Assembly: GCF_026151395.1 (NCBI RefSeq)
Contig: NZ_JAMQPV010000001.1
Location: 124,001 to 188,000, forward strand
Direction of reading: 5' to 3'
Source of the DNA: Leptospira limi
GTDB taxonomy: Bacteria > Spirochaetota > Leptospiria > Leptospirales > Leptospiraceae
DNA length: 64,000 bases
The translations under genes and the position numbers were made by a program. Below are positions 8,820-17,788 of this stretch, in pieces. The stretch's first letter is position 1. Every line of letters starts with the position of its first letter. Under the pieces are notes generated by a model. That model saw nothing but the letters and a program-made list of their open reading frames with translations. It did not search any database and was not told where the DNA came from.

Positions 8820-10553
8820 TTAACTCTTAATGGCTCTTCTAAAAAATTCCTGTAAGGAATCGAGGAGCCTTTCTGGATGGAATAACATTTGATAACTTGC
8901 ATTTCGCATCATCGCAGGGATAGTTGGTTTTTCCTCTGTTCCTATTGCCAAAGTATACACCTGTACACCGTTTAACAAACATTCACCCACAGCTTTATTC
9001 ACATCCTCAATACCATACTTACCTTCATACTGGTCATAATCATTTGGTCTTGCATCCGTAATTAAGATGATCCATTTTTGTTTGTACCCGGAATCTTTTA
9101 AGAGTGAATTTGTATGACGAAGTGAAGGACCCACTCTTGTATAACCGATGGGAGACAAAGGACCTAAACGATCTCTGACCACCATCCAAGATTCGTTCAT
9201 TTGTTTTAAGTGTAGAAATTGATTGTGATTTCTAGTACGAGAATAAAAACCAGCAATACCAAATGGAATTTTTAATTCTTCCAAACACTCAGAAAACAGT
9301 AATAAACTTTCTCTTTCCACATCCAAAATTCGTTTATCGTGAATCCAAGAATCGGTAGACAAACTCAAATCCATTAAAAAATACAATCCTATATCGGATA
9401 CATCTCGAATAGGATTCATATAAATTGCTTCTGATGGACTCTTTTTAGCCTTTAAGTCTGCATAACGATCAACGAGCGCGTCTAAATCTATGTCAGCACC
9501 CGCTACCAAACGTTTTTTCATACGGGTTTGATTGAGTAAAGCAGTCATTTTTTTCTTTAATAATAATAGGGTGCGGTGTTGTTTTTCCAAGACTCCAATT
9601 GCATAAGAAGAATCCAATGTTTTTGGAAATTCTTCAACCACAGAACAATAATTAGGTTTGTATTTTTTTTGTTTGTAATCCCATTCTGGATATAAAAAAG
9701 GTTTTTCTTTACTAGTGTCTTCCAAAATTTCCAACAAGGTTCCTGCACCTGATTCACTTGTCCTTGTGGTATGAACGGGATCTTCTGTACGAATGATATG
9801 TTTTAGGTTGAGTTCCTCGAGAGCCTCCTCTTCTTCCATATCTTCTTCGCCATCAATGTCTCGCCACTGTCCATCAAACTCTTCTACAGTTTCAATTTTT
9901 TCAAAGTTGTGCCCAAGTGTATATTCTTCGATTTTTTTCTCATCTACTTCCAGTAATTCTGCTTCACTTGGATCTAACTTTTGTTTGGATTCTTTCGATT
10001 CCATTTTTTGTTTTTGTTTATCCGAAATAAAATCTTTACCTATTGGAAAGTTCATTTTCAAATTAGAAAGTGAAGTGTTTGCATGATAAAAACAGGAAAC
10101 AATGTTTTGGTATTGTTTTGGGTCCTTTTTTCTAAGCATCAATCGATCTTTTCGAATTTCTTTCCAATCTAAATATGCACCAGGATATCGTTTCAGAAAA
10201 GAACGAAACAGTTGATAAAAAGTTTCCTTACCCAAACTGGTTTTGTCAGTATGTTCTTCTTTTAAAAATGATAAATATGCAAGTAGAATCCGTATTTGTA
10301 TTTTTGTTTCTCTTTCTGTTAAATACCAATAGATTGTTTCTGGAAATTTAAGGAAATTTTCTCCAAGGGAGATGGCCTCACCACCATACACAATGGAGGT
10401 GGTTTCTTTTCGTAAAGTTTGTAGATAACGAACGATTTTAGTTTCTTCCGTCTCCATACGATATGGATAGTATGGACTTGGAGGTGTAAGTTTTGTTTTA
10501 AGTTTTTTCCAAAGTTTATGACCTTGGTAGAATACAAACTGATCCCATTCCAA
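8820..10553 (-). CDS. norD: Nitric oxide reductase activation protein NorD (VWA domain)
   Basis: The last gene of the norCBQD operon. The 577-residue product has an acidic middle region (about 200-260, EEDMEEEEALEELN) and a C-terminal von Willebrand factor A domain from about residue 385. The metal site DLSLS is at about 393, with a later LITDARPNDY segment. NorD works with the AAA+ protein NorQ to insert cofactors (the non-haem iron) into NorB. The ORF begins at TTG (10553) with AGGA about 7 nt upstream and 9 bp after the norQ stop. No better ATG is apparent. Length is close to the usual ~600. Confidence 0.9.
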   Translation of the reverse strand: MEWDQFVFYQGHKLWKKLKTKLTPPSPYYPYRMETEETKIVRYLQTLRKETTSIVYGGEAISLGENFLKFPETIYWYLTERETKIQIRILLAYLSFLKEEHTDKTSLGKETFYQLFRSFLKRYPGAYLDWKEIRKDRLMLRKKDPKQYQNIVSCFYHANTSLSNLKMNFPIGKDFISDKQKQKMESKESKQKLDPSEAELLEVDEKKIEEYTLGHNFEKIETVEEFDGQWRDIDGEEDMEEEEALEELNLKHIIRTEDPVHTTRTSESGAGTLLEILEDTSKEKPFLYPEWDYKQKKYKPNYCSVVEEFPKTLDSSYAIGVLEKQHRTLLLLKKKMTALLNQTRMKKRLVAGADIDLDALVDRYADLKAKKSPSEAIYMNPIRDVSDIGLYFLMDLSLSTDSWIHDKRILDVERESLLLFSECLEELKIPFGIAGFYSRTRNHNQFLHLKQMNESWMVVRDRLGPLSPIGYTRVGPSLRHTNSLLKDSGYKQKWIILITDARPNDYDQYEGKYGIEDVNKAVGECLLNGVQVYTLAIGTEEKPTIPAMMRNASYQMLFHPERLLDSLQEFFRRAIKS

Positions 10554-10562
10554 AATGAATTC

Positions 10563-11345
10563 CTAAAAGATTAAATCAAAACTATCTTGTAAGGCAGTCA
10601 CTGTATCTTCATCATCCGTTAAAGGTAGTATGATAGCAGTGCGACCAGCAAGGCGAGATGGTAGGCCTTTCCCTATCAGTTTGGCACATGATACAAGCAA
10701 ACGTGTCGATACTGTTTCTGCAAGTCCCAACTCTGGTTTTTTCCTAACTAAATTTGCAAATTGTACTAATTTTTTGGCAATGGAATCAGAAATCCCTGTT
10801 TCCCCAATAATGATCTTTTCTTCCACAGATGGTTTTGGATATGGAAAATCCATACTAAGGAAACGTTGTTTGGTGGAAGGTTTTAATTCTTTAAACCCTT
10901 TTTGATAACCAGGGTTGTAGGAAGCTACGAGTAAAAAGTTTGGATGTGCTATGATTTCTTCATTTTTTCTTTCAATGAATAATGTCCGTCTATGGTCTGT
11001 TAATGAGTGAATAGTCACAAGAGTATCTGGTCTTGCTTCTGCAATTTCATCCAAATACACAATTGCACCTTCTTTGACACCTGTGGTAAGAGGTCCATCC
11101 ATCCAAACAGTATCTGCCCCTTTAACGATAAATCGTCCCACCAAATCCACTGCGGAGGTTTCATCATTGCATAAAATCGTGATGAGTTTACGACCCATTT
11201 GGTGTGCCATAAACTCCAAAAATCGAGATTTTCCAGAACCAGTAGGTCCTTTTAACAAAAGCGGCAGAGTATTCTCCGCCGCCATTTGAAAAATTTCCAC
11301 TTCTTTACCAGTCGGTTCGTAATAGGGAATTTTTGCTGTTAACAT
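10563..11345 (-). CDS. norQ: Nitric oxide reductase activation ATPase NorQ (MoxR-type AAA+)
   Basis: A 260-residue MoxR-family AAA+ ATPase. Walker A is GPTGSGKS (residues 33-40). Walker B lies in IVYLDEIAEA (about 93-102). Sensor-like segments follow (LLVASYNPGYQ and STRLLVSCAKLI). Members beside VWA proteins remodel or load metal into partner enzymes; next to norB and norD this is NorQ. It starts 3 bp after the norB stop and is followed by norD after 9 bp, so the genes are co-transcribed. Length is typical. Confidence 0.93.
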   Translation of the reverse strand: MLTAKIPYYEPTGKEVEIFQMAAENTLPLLLKGPTGSGKSRFLEFMAHQMGRKLITILCNDETSAVDLVGRFIVKGADTVWMDGPLTTGVKEGAIVYLDEIAEARPDTLVTIHSLTDHRRTLFIERKNEEIIAHPNFLLVASYNPGYQKGFKELKPSTKQRFLSMDFPYPKPSVEEKIIIGETGISDSIAKKLVQFANLVRKKPELGLAETVSTRLLVSCAKLIGKGLPSRLAGRTAIILPLTDDEDTVTALQDSFDLIF

Positions 11346-11348
11346 ATG

Positions 11349-12698
11349 TTAATCTATATCACCTACATTTTTGCCAATCGCTTCATTGGAAGGAAGACCA
11401 TGTCGAATGAAATCAACAATGAAATATGTGATTCCGACTGTAAATAATGTAGCTGCAAGTAACATTCCGATAAAATGGAAAACGATTTCTTTTTGAACCA
11501 CAAGAAAGTCCATTCCCAATTTACGCTCCAAATACACCTGAGTGATCCCTGCTACTGCCAAAGCTCCAGTCATTCCTACCATTCCAATATTGGATGCCCA
11601 AAATGCTAAATATCCAGACATACCGGTGAATAGTTTACGACCCGTCATGTTTGGCATTGCATAAGAAATAACAGCTAACACTAACATTGCGTAGGCTCCC
11701 CAGAAAGCAAGGTGACCGTGCATTGCTGTGATGAGAGTTCCATGTGTCCATTGGTTAACCGATGGCCAAGTATGTGCAAAACCAAGAAAACCCGCGCCAA
11801 TGAAAGACATCATCGCACTTCCAAGTGTCCAATAGAGTGCAATTTTGTTAGGATGGTCTTTTCCTTTTTTGCGATACATATTGAGAGCCCAAATTGCCAT
11901 TCCGAGGAAAGCAAGTGGTTCTAAGGCAGAAAAAATTCCACCGACCATAAGCCAATATTTTGGAGTTCCGATCCAGTAGTAGTGGTGTCCTGTTCCTAAA
12001 ATTCCAGAAAGGAAGGTGAGACCAACAACCACATATAACCATTTTTCAATGACTTCCCTGTCCACACCCGTAAGTTTGATGAGTAAAAATGCTAAGATAC
12101 CACCCATGATGAGTTCCCAAACTCCCTCTACCCAAAGGTGAACAACCCACCATCGAAAGTAAGAATCCAAGGTTTGGTTATCGAAATAAATCATACCTGG
12201 AAGATAAAGTAAGGCAGCACATAACAGACCAAAGAATAATACAAGTTGTGTTGTACTCCTTTTTTTGGCCTCCCAAATGGTCATGGCGATATTGAATAAA
12301 AAGGTAAGAACATTGACAACGACAAGGTAATCAAGTGGTCTTGGAATCTCTAAAAACTTTCTACCTTCCCACCAATTAAAGTGGAATCCAATGATGGCAA
12401 CAACACCCACCACAACCCAAGAAATCAGTTGGATGTATGCAAGTTTGACACTGTACAATTCACGATCAGATTCTTCAGGGATGATGTAATAAGCAGCACC
12501 CATAAATCCCGTTAATAACCAAACAACTAATAAGTTGGTATGTGTTGCACGAGCAGTGTTAAATGGAATGTAATCATGTAATCCATCAAAACCAATACGA
12601 GCAAACCCCATGATAAAACCATAAACGATTTGTAAAGATAAGAGTAACATACAAGTTGCAAAAAACCAATATGCGACCTTTTGTGATTGGAATCTCAT
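11349..12698 (-). CDS. norB: Nitric oxide reductase catalytic subunit NorB
   Basis: A 449-residue membrane subunit of cytochrome-c-dependent NO reductase (2 NO to N2O), a haem-copper oxidase relative with about 12 membrane helices. It shows the expected His-bearing helices: RATHTNLL (His53), the WVVHLWVEGVWELIMGG segment with its active-site Glu, the GTGHHYYWIGTP His pair of the iron site, and TAMHGHLAFWGAY near the C-terminus for the haems. A quinol-oxidising N-terminal extension (as in qNor) is absent, which fits a separate NorC. A strong ribosome site (GGAGAAACA before ATG) is seen. It lies 9 bp after norC. Confidence 0.96.
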   Translation of the reverse strand: MRFQSQKVAYWFFATCMLLLSLQIVYGFIMGFARIGFDGLHDYIPFNTARATHTNLLVVWLLTGFMGAAYYIIPEESDRELYSVKLAYIQLISWVVVGVVAIIGFHFNWWEGRKFLEIPRPLDYLVVVNVLTFLFNIAMTIWEAKKRSTTQLVLFFGLLCAALLYLPGMIYFDNQTLDSYFRWWVVHLWVEGVWELIMGGILAFLLIKLTGVDREVIEKWLYVVVGLTFLSGILGTGHHYYWIGTPKYWLMVGGIFSALEPLAFLGMAIWALNMYRKKGKDHPNKIALYWTLGSAMMSFIGAGFLGFAHTWPSVNQWTHGTLITAMHGHLAFWGAYAMLVLAVISYAMPNMTGRKLFTGMSGYLAFWASNIGMVGMTGALAVAGITQVYLERKLGMDFLVVQKEIVFHFIGMLLAATLFTVGITYFIVDFIRHGLPSNEAIGKNVGDID

Positions 12699-12707
12699 TG
12701 TTTCTCC

Positions 12708-13412
12708 TTATTTTAATGCAGAAAGATAAGTCACTATATCTTTTCTTTCTGTATCACTTAACGGCAACTTTGGCATATTTGTTCCCGGTTTGATCACTTG
12801 TGGATCAATCAACCATCGGTTGAGATAATCGACATCAAACTTTGATCCTACATGATCAAGTGCAGGTCCAACATTTCCTCCCTTGCCACCTACTGCGTGA
12901 CAGGCGACACATAATTGAGAAAACTTTTCTGGTTGAGAAACTTTCACAACATTGTTAGTTATTTGTGGAGGTACGGCAGTGGAAATTGAACCAACTGGGA
13001 TATTTGGTTTCGGTGGCCAACCATTGGCATCAATTTTACCAACCCAATCTAGGAATTCGATAACTTGGCCTTTTTCTTCTTTGGTAAAATTGTATTTCAC
13101 CATCTTACGTTCACCAGGGAACATTGCTTGTGGATCATCTAAGAATACATCGATCCAGCTAACTCCCCTTCTCTCGACCACTTTTGTCAAATCAGGTGCA
13201 TAGTATGCTCCCTCTCCAAGTAAGGTATGGCAACCCATACAATTGTTTTTTTCCCAAATCTCTTTCCCTTTTAGCACATCTTCTGTTAAGTTTTGCGCAT
13301 TGGTACGGGTATCATTTTGTCGCAAGGTATCAATTGTGAGGAACACAAAGATAGCACCGAACAAAAAAGTTCCACCCAGAAAGAATGCCCTTGCTTGCGA
13401 TTTTGAAAGCAT
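12708..13412 (-). CDS. norC: Nitric oxide reductase cytochrome c subunit NorC with an extra haem domain
   Basis: The first gene of the norCBQD operon. The 234-residue product has one N-terminal membrane anchor (about 10-28). A NorC cytochrome domain follows with CMGCH (Cys58, Cys61, His62) and the family-typical EGAYYAPDLTKV and NFT/EFLDW segments. A linker then leads to a second class I cytochrome c domain with CVACH (Cys168, Cys171, His172) and a likely Met ligand in TNMPKLPLS. Ordinary NorC has about 150 residues and one haem, so this is a fusion with a second monohaem domain. An AGGAGG ribosome site precedes the ATG. An FNR-type box lies 55-68 bp upstream. Confidence 0.93.
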   Translation of the reverse strand: MLSKSQARAFFLGGTFLFGAIFVFLTIDTLRQNDTRTNAQNLTEDVLKGKEIWEKNNCMGCHTLLGEGAYYAPDLTKVVERRGVSWIDVFLDDPQAMFPGERKMVKYNFTKEEKGQVIEFLDWVGKIDANGWPPKPNIPVGSISTAVPPQITNNVVKVSQPEKFSQLCVACHAVGGKGGNVGPALDHVGSKFDVDYLNRWLIDPQVIKPGTNMPKLPLSDTERKDIVTYLSALK

Positions 13413-13466
13413 CCTTACCTCCTTTTTTCCATTTTACAAATGTAAGTGCAGATTATACAAATTGCC

Positions 13467-13480
13467 TTGATTCTAATCAA
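13467..13480 (-). promoter_or_regulatory. FNR/DNR-type operator of the norCBQD promoter
   Basis: TTGATTCTAATCAA is a perfect TTGAT-N4-ATCAA box; the arms extend one base further as CTTGAT/ATCAAG (13466-13481). On the minus strand a -10-like TACATT (13439-13444) is centred 32 bp from the box centre, the class II arrangement also seen at nnrS. The rest of the 290-bp gap to norE (13482-13702) shows no second perfect box. It is AT-rich, with a ribosome site (AAGGAG, about 13690) for norE. Confidence 0.78.
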
Positions 13481-13702
13481 GTTCTAAATAAAAATCCTGT
13501 GTTAACATACATAATATACCGAACGGAATTGATTTTGAATAAGATTTAGAATCATTTAAACAATTAAAAAAGGGTAAATAGTGGCGCAAACCGGACAATT
13601 TGAACGTTTTTCATAATTTTGGAACCATTCGGATCCCTTTTGCATGTGATTTTAGTTGAATATTCGATTATTTTAAATTTCTATAGGACTTAAGGAGAAT
13701 GC

Positions 13703-14275
13703 ATGAACGAAACTACTACCGAGGAAAATGATTCAATTTGGTACCCTCCTGGGGGAATTCTCATTTGGCTCATTGTATTTGTGGAAGTAATCACCTTCTG
13801 TATGGGGATTGGATCCTTAGTCTATGACAAAACTCAAAATCCAGATGGTTTCCAAACGATGCAAAAACTTCTGCACAGAGAATTTGCTTTCTGGAATACA
13901 ATTTTCCTGTTAACGAGTGGATTTTTATTAGCCATAAGTGTTTATGCAAAAGAAAACAATAAGGAGACCAAATTTCTTTATGGTATGTTAGGTGCAATTC
14001 TCTTCGGATTTGCCTTTTTGTTCCTCAAAAGTCTCGAGTTTTATGACAAATGGACTTTAGGTTATACCTTAGATACAAGTATATTCTTTAGTTACTACTG
14101 GTTACTCACAGGTTTTCATTACTTACATGTGGCAGTAGGAATCATCATCTTATCAATTGTTCTTCTCAACCGAAAAACCATCACCCTTGCGAATTTGGAA
14201 GCGGGAGGAATTTTTTGGCATATGTGTGATTTGATCTGGCTTATCTTATACCCAGCATTGTATTTGATCCAATAA
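13703..14275 (+). CDS. norE: NorE-like cytochrome c oxidase subunit III family protein
   Basis: A 190-residue protein with five membrane segments, related to cytochrome oxidase subunit III. Motifs seen are WYPPGGILIWLIVFVE near the N-terminus, the LLHREFAFWNTIFLLTSG helix, GFHYLHVAVGIIIL, and the closing FWHMCDLIWLILYPALYL. In NO reductase clusters this protein is NorE, an accessory factor thought to support NorCB activity. It is divergent from norC and followed 13 bp later by the small norF-like gene. A clear ribosome site (AAGGAG) precedes the start. Confidence 0.88.
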   Translation: MNETTTEENDSIWYPPGGILIWLIVFVEVITFCMGIGSLVYDKTQNPDGFQTMQKLLHREFAFWNTIFLLTSGFLLAISVYAKENNKETKFLYGMLGAILFGFAFLFLKSLEFYDKWTLGYTLDTSIFFSYYWLLTGFHYLHVAVGIIILSIVLLNRKTITLANLEAGGIFWHMCDLIWLILYPALYLIQ

Positions 14276-14288
14276 GGAAGAAGGTTTT

Positions 14289-14519
14289 ATGTTACGAATT
14301 GTATTTACTTATATGATTTTACTCACAATCGTATATCTGTCGTTTTACGGGATGGGGTCGTTTGTACCAGGTAATTGGAATTTGGTATTGATGAGTGCAC
14401 TCAAATTCCTATTGATATCCTATGTATTTATGAATTTAGTACGAGCCCATTTTTTTTGGAAGTTGATTTTCTCAACTTTGATTTTTGTGTATTCGTTTGG
14501 GATCTGGTATTTCACTTAA
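14289..14519 (+). CDS. norF: NorF-like small membrane protein (COX subunit IV-like)
   Basis: A 76-residue protein with three predicted membrane segments, containing LKFLLISYVFMNLVRAHFFW. That pattern is typical of the small cytochrome-oxidase-subunit-IV/NorF-like proteins that follow norE. It lies 13 bp after norE with GGAAGAAGG upstream of the ATG, so the two are co-transcribed. Its stop overlaps the stop of the convergent mtnC (14516-14519). Assignment to NorF rests on size, topology and context. Confidence 0.75.
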   Translation: MLRIVFTYMILLTIVYLSFYGMGSFVPGNWNLVLMSALKFLLISYVFMNLVRAHFFWKLIFSTLIFVYSFGIWYFT

Positions 14520-15244
14520 AAATGATCCCAAATGGGAAACGAATGTGGTTTTTGAGGCAAATTTCCTGGTCGATTCAAAATGACCACTTGCATCCCTGCT
14601 ACACTTGCCGCATCCGCTTCTTCCACAATGTCTGTAAAAAAACGAATTTCACTGGGAAGTGCAGAGAGTGTGTTGGCAATTCTTAAATAACTTTCTTTTT
14701 CCCGTTTTCCACCTACCGCTGTATCAAAATAGGAAGTAAAATACTCACGTAAATCACCTAACACCGAATATTGGTAAATTAAAACTTGCGCTTCCACGGA
14801 TCCCGACGAATACACATGGTTTTGTTTTCCTTCTTGTATGGATTGTTTTAAAAATTTGGGAACATCTTCATAGACTGTACTTTTGATCTCATGAGACTCA
14901 TACCCTTCTTTCCAAATTTTACCTTGTACTTCTTTTAAGGGACCAAATTTACGATCTTTCTCAATGAGATATTCAAAATATAAAGAAACCATATTGATAG
15001 AAAGTTCCTTTGGTATTTGATCGTTCGAGTTTTCCACCATAAATTTTTGAATGAATGATGGATCATTAGAAAAAAAATCTTTTTGGTATTCTATTTGAAT
15101 TTCTTTCCATTTCTCTTCTGAAAATTGATAGTTTTTTAAAAAGGAATGGATGTGTTTTTTTGCATAGGGAAAAAGAATCTCATGGACAAAGGTAATTGGT
15201 GCCGTTGTCCCTTCGATATCAAGTAAGTTATGTTTGATTTGCAT
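14516..15244 (-). CDS. mtnC: Acireductone synthase (enolase-phosphatase E1) MtnC
   Basis: A 242-residue HAD-family enzyme of the methionine salvage pathway. It enolises and dephosphorylates 2,3-diketo-5-methylthiopentyl-1-phosphate to acireductone. The N-terminal LLDIEGTTAPITFV (Asp9 as nucleophile, Glu11) is the family signature in place of DxDxT. Further HAD motifs are VYSSGSVEAQ (motif II Ser), GGKREKESY (Lys), and FFTDIVEEADAA (acidic motif). It starts at 15244 and is transcribed toward norF, overlapping it by 4 bp. The MFS gene upstream ends 37 bp away. Confidence 0.93.
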   Translation of the reverse strand: MQIKHNLLDIEGTTAPITFVHEILFPYAKKHIHSFLKNYQFSEEKWKEIQIEYQKDFFSNDPSFIQKFMVENSNDQIPKELSINMVSLYFEYLIEKDRKFGPLKEVQGKIWKEGYESHEIKSTVYEDVPKFLKQSIQEGKQNHVYSSGSVEAQVLIYQYSVLGDLREYFTSYFDTAVGGKREKESYLRIANTLSALPSEIRFFTDIVEEADAASVAGMQVVILNRPGNLPQKPHSFPIWDHF

Positions 15245-15281
15245 TGTATCTATTTGTTTTCAATTTATGAATGAATCCATA

Positions 15282-16640
15282 TTAGGAAACATTCTGTTTC
15301 ATTAACAAATGCATAGCTTTTTCATCTTTTTCATAATTGAATAAAACTAAAAACCAAGCTAAGGCACATGGAATCCAAAATAAAATTGAGATGGAAAGAG
15401 CAAGTCCTCTATCCGGTGTGAGTCCAAGAATCACAGCTGACATCACTGGTCCGAGACCTTTTCCTAAATCATCCGTTAGGTTGTAGATTGAAAAGATCGC
15501 ACTTCTCGATTTTGGTTCATTTACATTGAGTAAAACGGCTCTGACATTTGGGCCAGTAACTGAGATCATAATCCCTGTTAATACATTGAGACCTATAAAG
15601 AGTCCCATATGAGGAACGATATCAAACGAGTAGAGCAAAAGGATAGCTGGGAATACTCCAAAGAAAGTCGTTCCCATACATAATAATGGTTGGTAGGTTT
15701 TTTTGATATTGTACAAAAATTGTCCAAGCACTCCGCCAAAAAAAGTTCCAATAAAAATTCCGATTGCAGCAAAAGTTATCATACCAGCGGAAACTTCTTT
15801 TGTTAGGTGGTATGTATGTTCATAATAATCTGCTAAATAAACAAAAAATACACCCCAAGGGATACAGCCAGGAAGTCCTTGTAAAAAGGCACCTAGATTT
15901 GTTTTGTTTTCGAATAGTAATTTAAAGTCTTTGAGAGTGATTTTGTGAGAAAGTTCATCAGCACCCACTTCTTCTGCTCCACCACGTTTTGGTTCTTTAC
16001 AGAAAAATAAATAAACTGCAACAAAGAAAAAAGAAGGTGCGGACATATATATAAAAGATGTTCTCCATCCATTGATGGGATCTGCTCCACCCAAAATACC
16101 ACCTAACAGCTGACCTACTCCCACACCAAGTCCCATTGCTAATGATACATACCCAGTGGCAATGGCACGAGATTGGCTGGAAAAATAATCTCCGATCAAA
16201 CTAAAAAGTAAAGGGAAAATTCCACCGAGTCCAAATCCACATAACGTTCTCAATATCAAAAATTGGTCATAATTTTGAGCATAGGCAGTCAACAAACAAG
16301 GAATTTCACCTAACAAAACTGTTGCGATCAGCAAATTTTTTCGTGAAAATGCTTGGGAAAGATACCCCATAGACAATGACACAAGTCCACCCAATATAAA
16401 AAACAAAACAGGAATGATCCCACCAAATTTCCAATCCACTTCATTTGGATCTGTGATTCCTAAAGAAGCTCCAATGTTTTTCATATTGGGAGCAATTAAG
16501 TTTTGATCACCAAACAGAAAGAAGGCCATACCTAAAATCATCCAGAAGGCTAAAATCCCTCTTGCGCCATGGTTCACAAGTTCTGCAAGACCAAAAAACC
16601 GAAGATAGGTGGTTTCTTGTTTTGATTTTTTTTGGTTCAT
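15282..16640 (-). CDS. MFS transporter
   Basis: A 452-residue major facilitator protein with about 12 membrane segments. It has the conserved loop GYLSQAFSRKNLL after helix 2 and LRTLCGFGLGGIFPLL in helix 4. The substrate cannot be read from the sequence. An open frame extends upstream to 16766. The ATG at 16640 is preferred because its ATGA overlaps the stop of the upstream gene (16637-16640), and the protein from there begins MNQKKSKQET just ahead of the first helix. The upstream partner encodes an exported, membrane-anchored protein, so the two may act together. Confidence 0.85.
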   Translation of the reverse strand: MNQKKSKQETTYLRFFGLAELVNHGARGILAFWMILGMAFFLFGDQNLIAPNMKNIGASLGITDPNEVDWKFGGIIPVLFFILGGLVSLSMGYLSQAFSRKNLLIATVLLGEIPCLLTAYAQNYDQFLILRTLCGFGLGGIFPLLFSLIGDYFSSQSRAIATGYVSLAMGLGVGVGQLLGGILGGADPINGWRTSFIYMSAPSFFFVAVYLFFCKEPKRGGAEEVGADELSHKITLKDFKLLFENKTNLGAFLQGLPGCIPWGVFFVYLADYYEHTYHLTKEVSAGMITFAAIGIFIGTFFGGVLGQFLYNIKKTYQPLLCMGTTFFGVFPAILLLYSFDIVPHMGLFIGLNVLTGIMISVTGPNVRAVLLNVNEPKSRSAIFSIYNLTDDLGKGLGPVMSAVILGLTPDRGLALSISILFWIPCALAWFLVLFNYEKDEKAMHLLMKQNVS

Positions 16641-17662
16641 AAATTGGTTTTCCTTTCTGATTGTTTGCGATAGACAAAAATAAAAGACAGTGTAAATAAA
16701 AGTCCTAAGAATCCAATGATCGCAAAGGTAGATAAATCCCAACTCGTTAGGATAGATCCATTCCAAATTTCTGGGTTAGGAGAATTTGCCATTGTTGGAA
16801 GTGCCTTTCCTCCAACAAAACGAAATTCAACCATTGTACCAAATTCGAGTGCATTTAATACATAAGCACTGAGACCTTTTGGAACATCTTTATCTAATTT
16901 CACCACTGGTGTTTTTTCACCTGTTTCCACTACCATATCTTGTGGTTTCACAAAGATAGGGTATTTACCGTTTTCTGATTCAATTAACATTCGTTCGCTG
17001 AATGAATCTTCAGAGTTTTGGATCAAATAAGAAACTTGTAATTCGGAACTTCCAGGTAAAACAGCTCGGTCCAAAATTCGTCCGCCATTTGGACCATCGG
17101 GTACACCGAGTGGAATGGCCATTTTATTACCAGGTTGTTGGAGTTGTGCCATAATCTCCGTTGCTCCTTTCGCAACCGAATATTCCAATGCACCTGACTT
17201 TGGATCATACGACTTTGGTGGATTACTGACATTATCGATGAGGAATAATTTAAAAATACGTAGACCTTTTTTTTCTCGCATAACCTGCATTAAGCTTTTA
17301 ATCGCCACTTGTTTTCGGTCTGCCCCTGAATCATATACGGTTATTTCTTGAGGAGAAGTACGAAACTTAGTGGTTGGCGGAATCATTTTATTATAATTTG
17401 CGCCTTGGTATTGGACTTGTAAAAGGATGGGTGCGCCTTCCGGTAAATCCATTTCTGGGAATCGAAATTTTCCAGACTGTGGACCAATTTCTCCGAGTGG
17501 AACCATTGCACCTTGTAAAGCCATCATCCGAATGGAATCAGCCTTTCCGAATCCTCTTGTGGTACCATTTTGAATGGTTCCAAAGATGGAAATTTTTTCC
17601 GCATAACTTGCGCTTGAGAGAAGAAAGAGGACTAAATAGAGAATACAATTGCTACGAAACAT
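16637..17662 (-). CDS. Exported protein with C-terminal membrane anchor, unknown function
   Basis: A 341-residue protein I do not recognise. It has a signal peptide (about 1-21, ending SYAEK) and a beta-rich exported part. One C-terminal membrane helix (about 308-328, FAIIGFLGLLFTLSFIFVY) precedes a short basic tail. The KFRFPEMDLPEGAPILLQVQYQG region looks like a carboxypeptidase-regulatory/Ig-type fold. The stop overlaps the MFS start, so the pair is translationally coupled. A role in folding or substrate delivery for the transporter is only a guess. Confidence 0.7.
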   Translation of the reverse strand: MFRSNCILYLVLFLLSSASYAEKISIFGTIQNGTTRGFGKADSIRMMALQGAMVPLGEIGPQSGKFRFPEMDLPEGAPILLQVQYQGANYNKMIPPTTKFRTSPQEITVYDSGADRKQVAIKSLMQVMREKKGLRIFKLFLIDNVSNPPKSYDPKSGALEYSVAKGATEIMAQLQQPGNKMAIPLGVPDGPNGGRILDRAVLPGSSELQVSYLIQNSEDSFSERMLIESENGKYPIFVKPQDMVVETGEKTPVVKLDKDVPKGLSAYVLNALEFGTMVEFRFVGGKALPTMANSPNPEIWNGSILTSWDLSTFAIIGFLGLLFTLSFIFVYRKQSERKTNL

Positions 17663-17788
17663 TTTGATACTTTTTCTCGTTCTTTCGGTTCCAATCCAAG
17701 TGAAAAAACGAAAGTTTTTAAAAATTTAGAGGCGACAAGAGAGGGTACTGGACATAATGCTTTAGATAGGAAAGGAAAACCTGGCTAC

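Noticed and set aside
13482..13702. Possible second FNR box for norE (TTGATTTTGAATAA and TTGAATATTCGA)
   Set aside because: Only one half-site matches in each, so they fall short of the perfect boxes nearby.
16641..16766. N-terminal extension of the MFS transporter frame
   Set aside because: It runs inside the upstream gene, and the ATGA overlap at 16637-16640 marks a better start.
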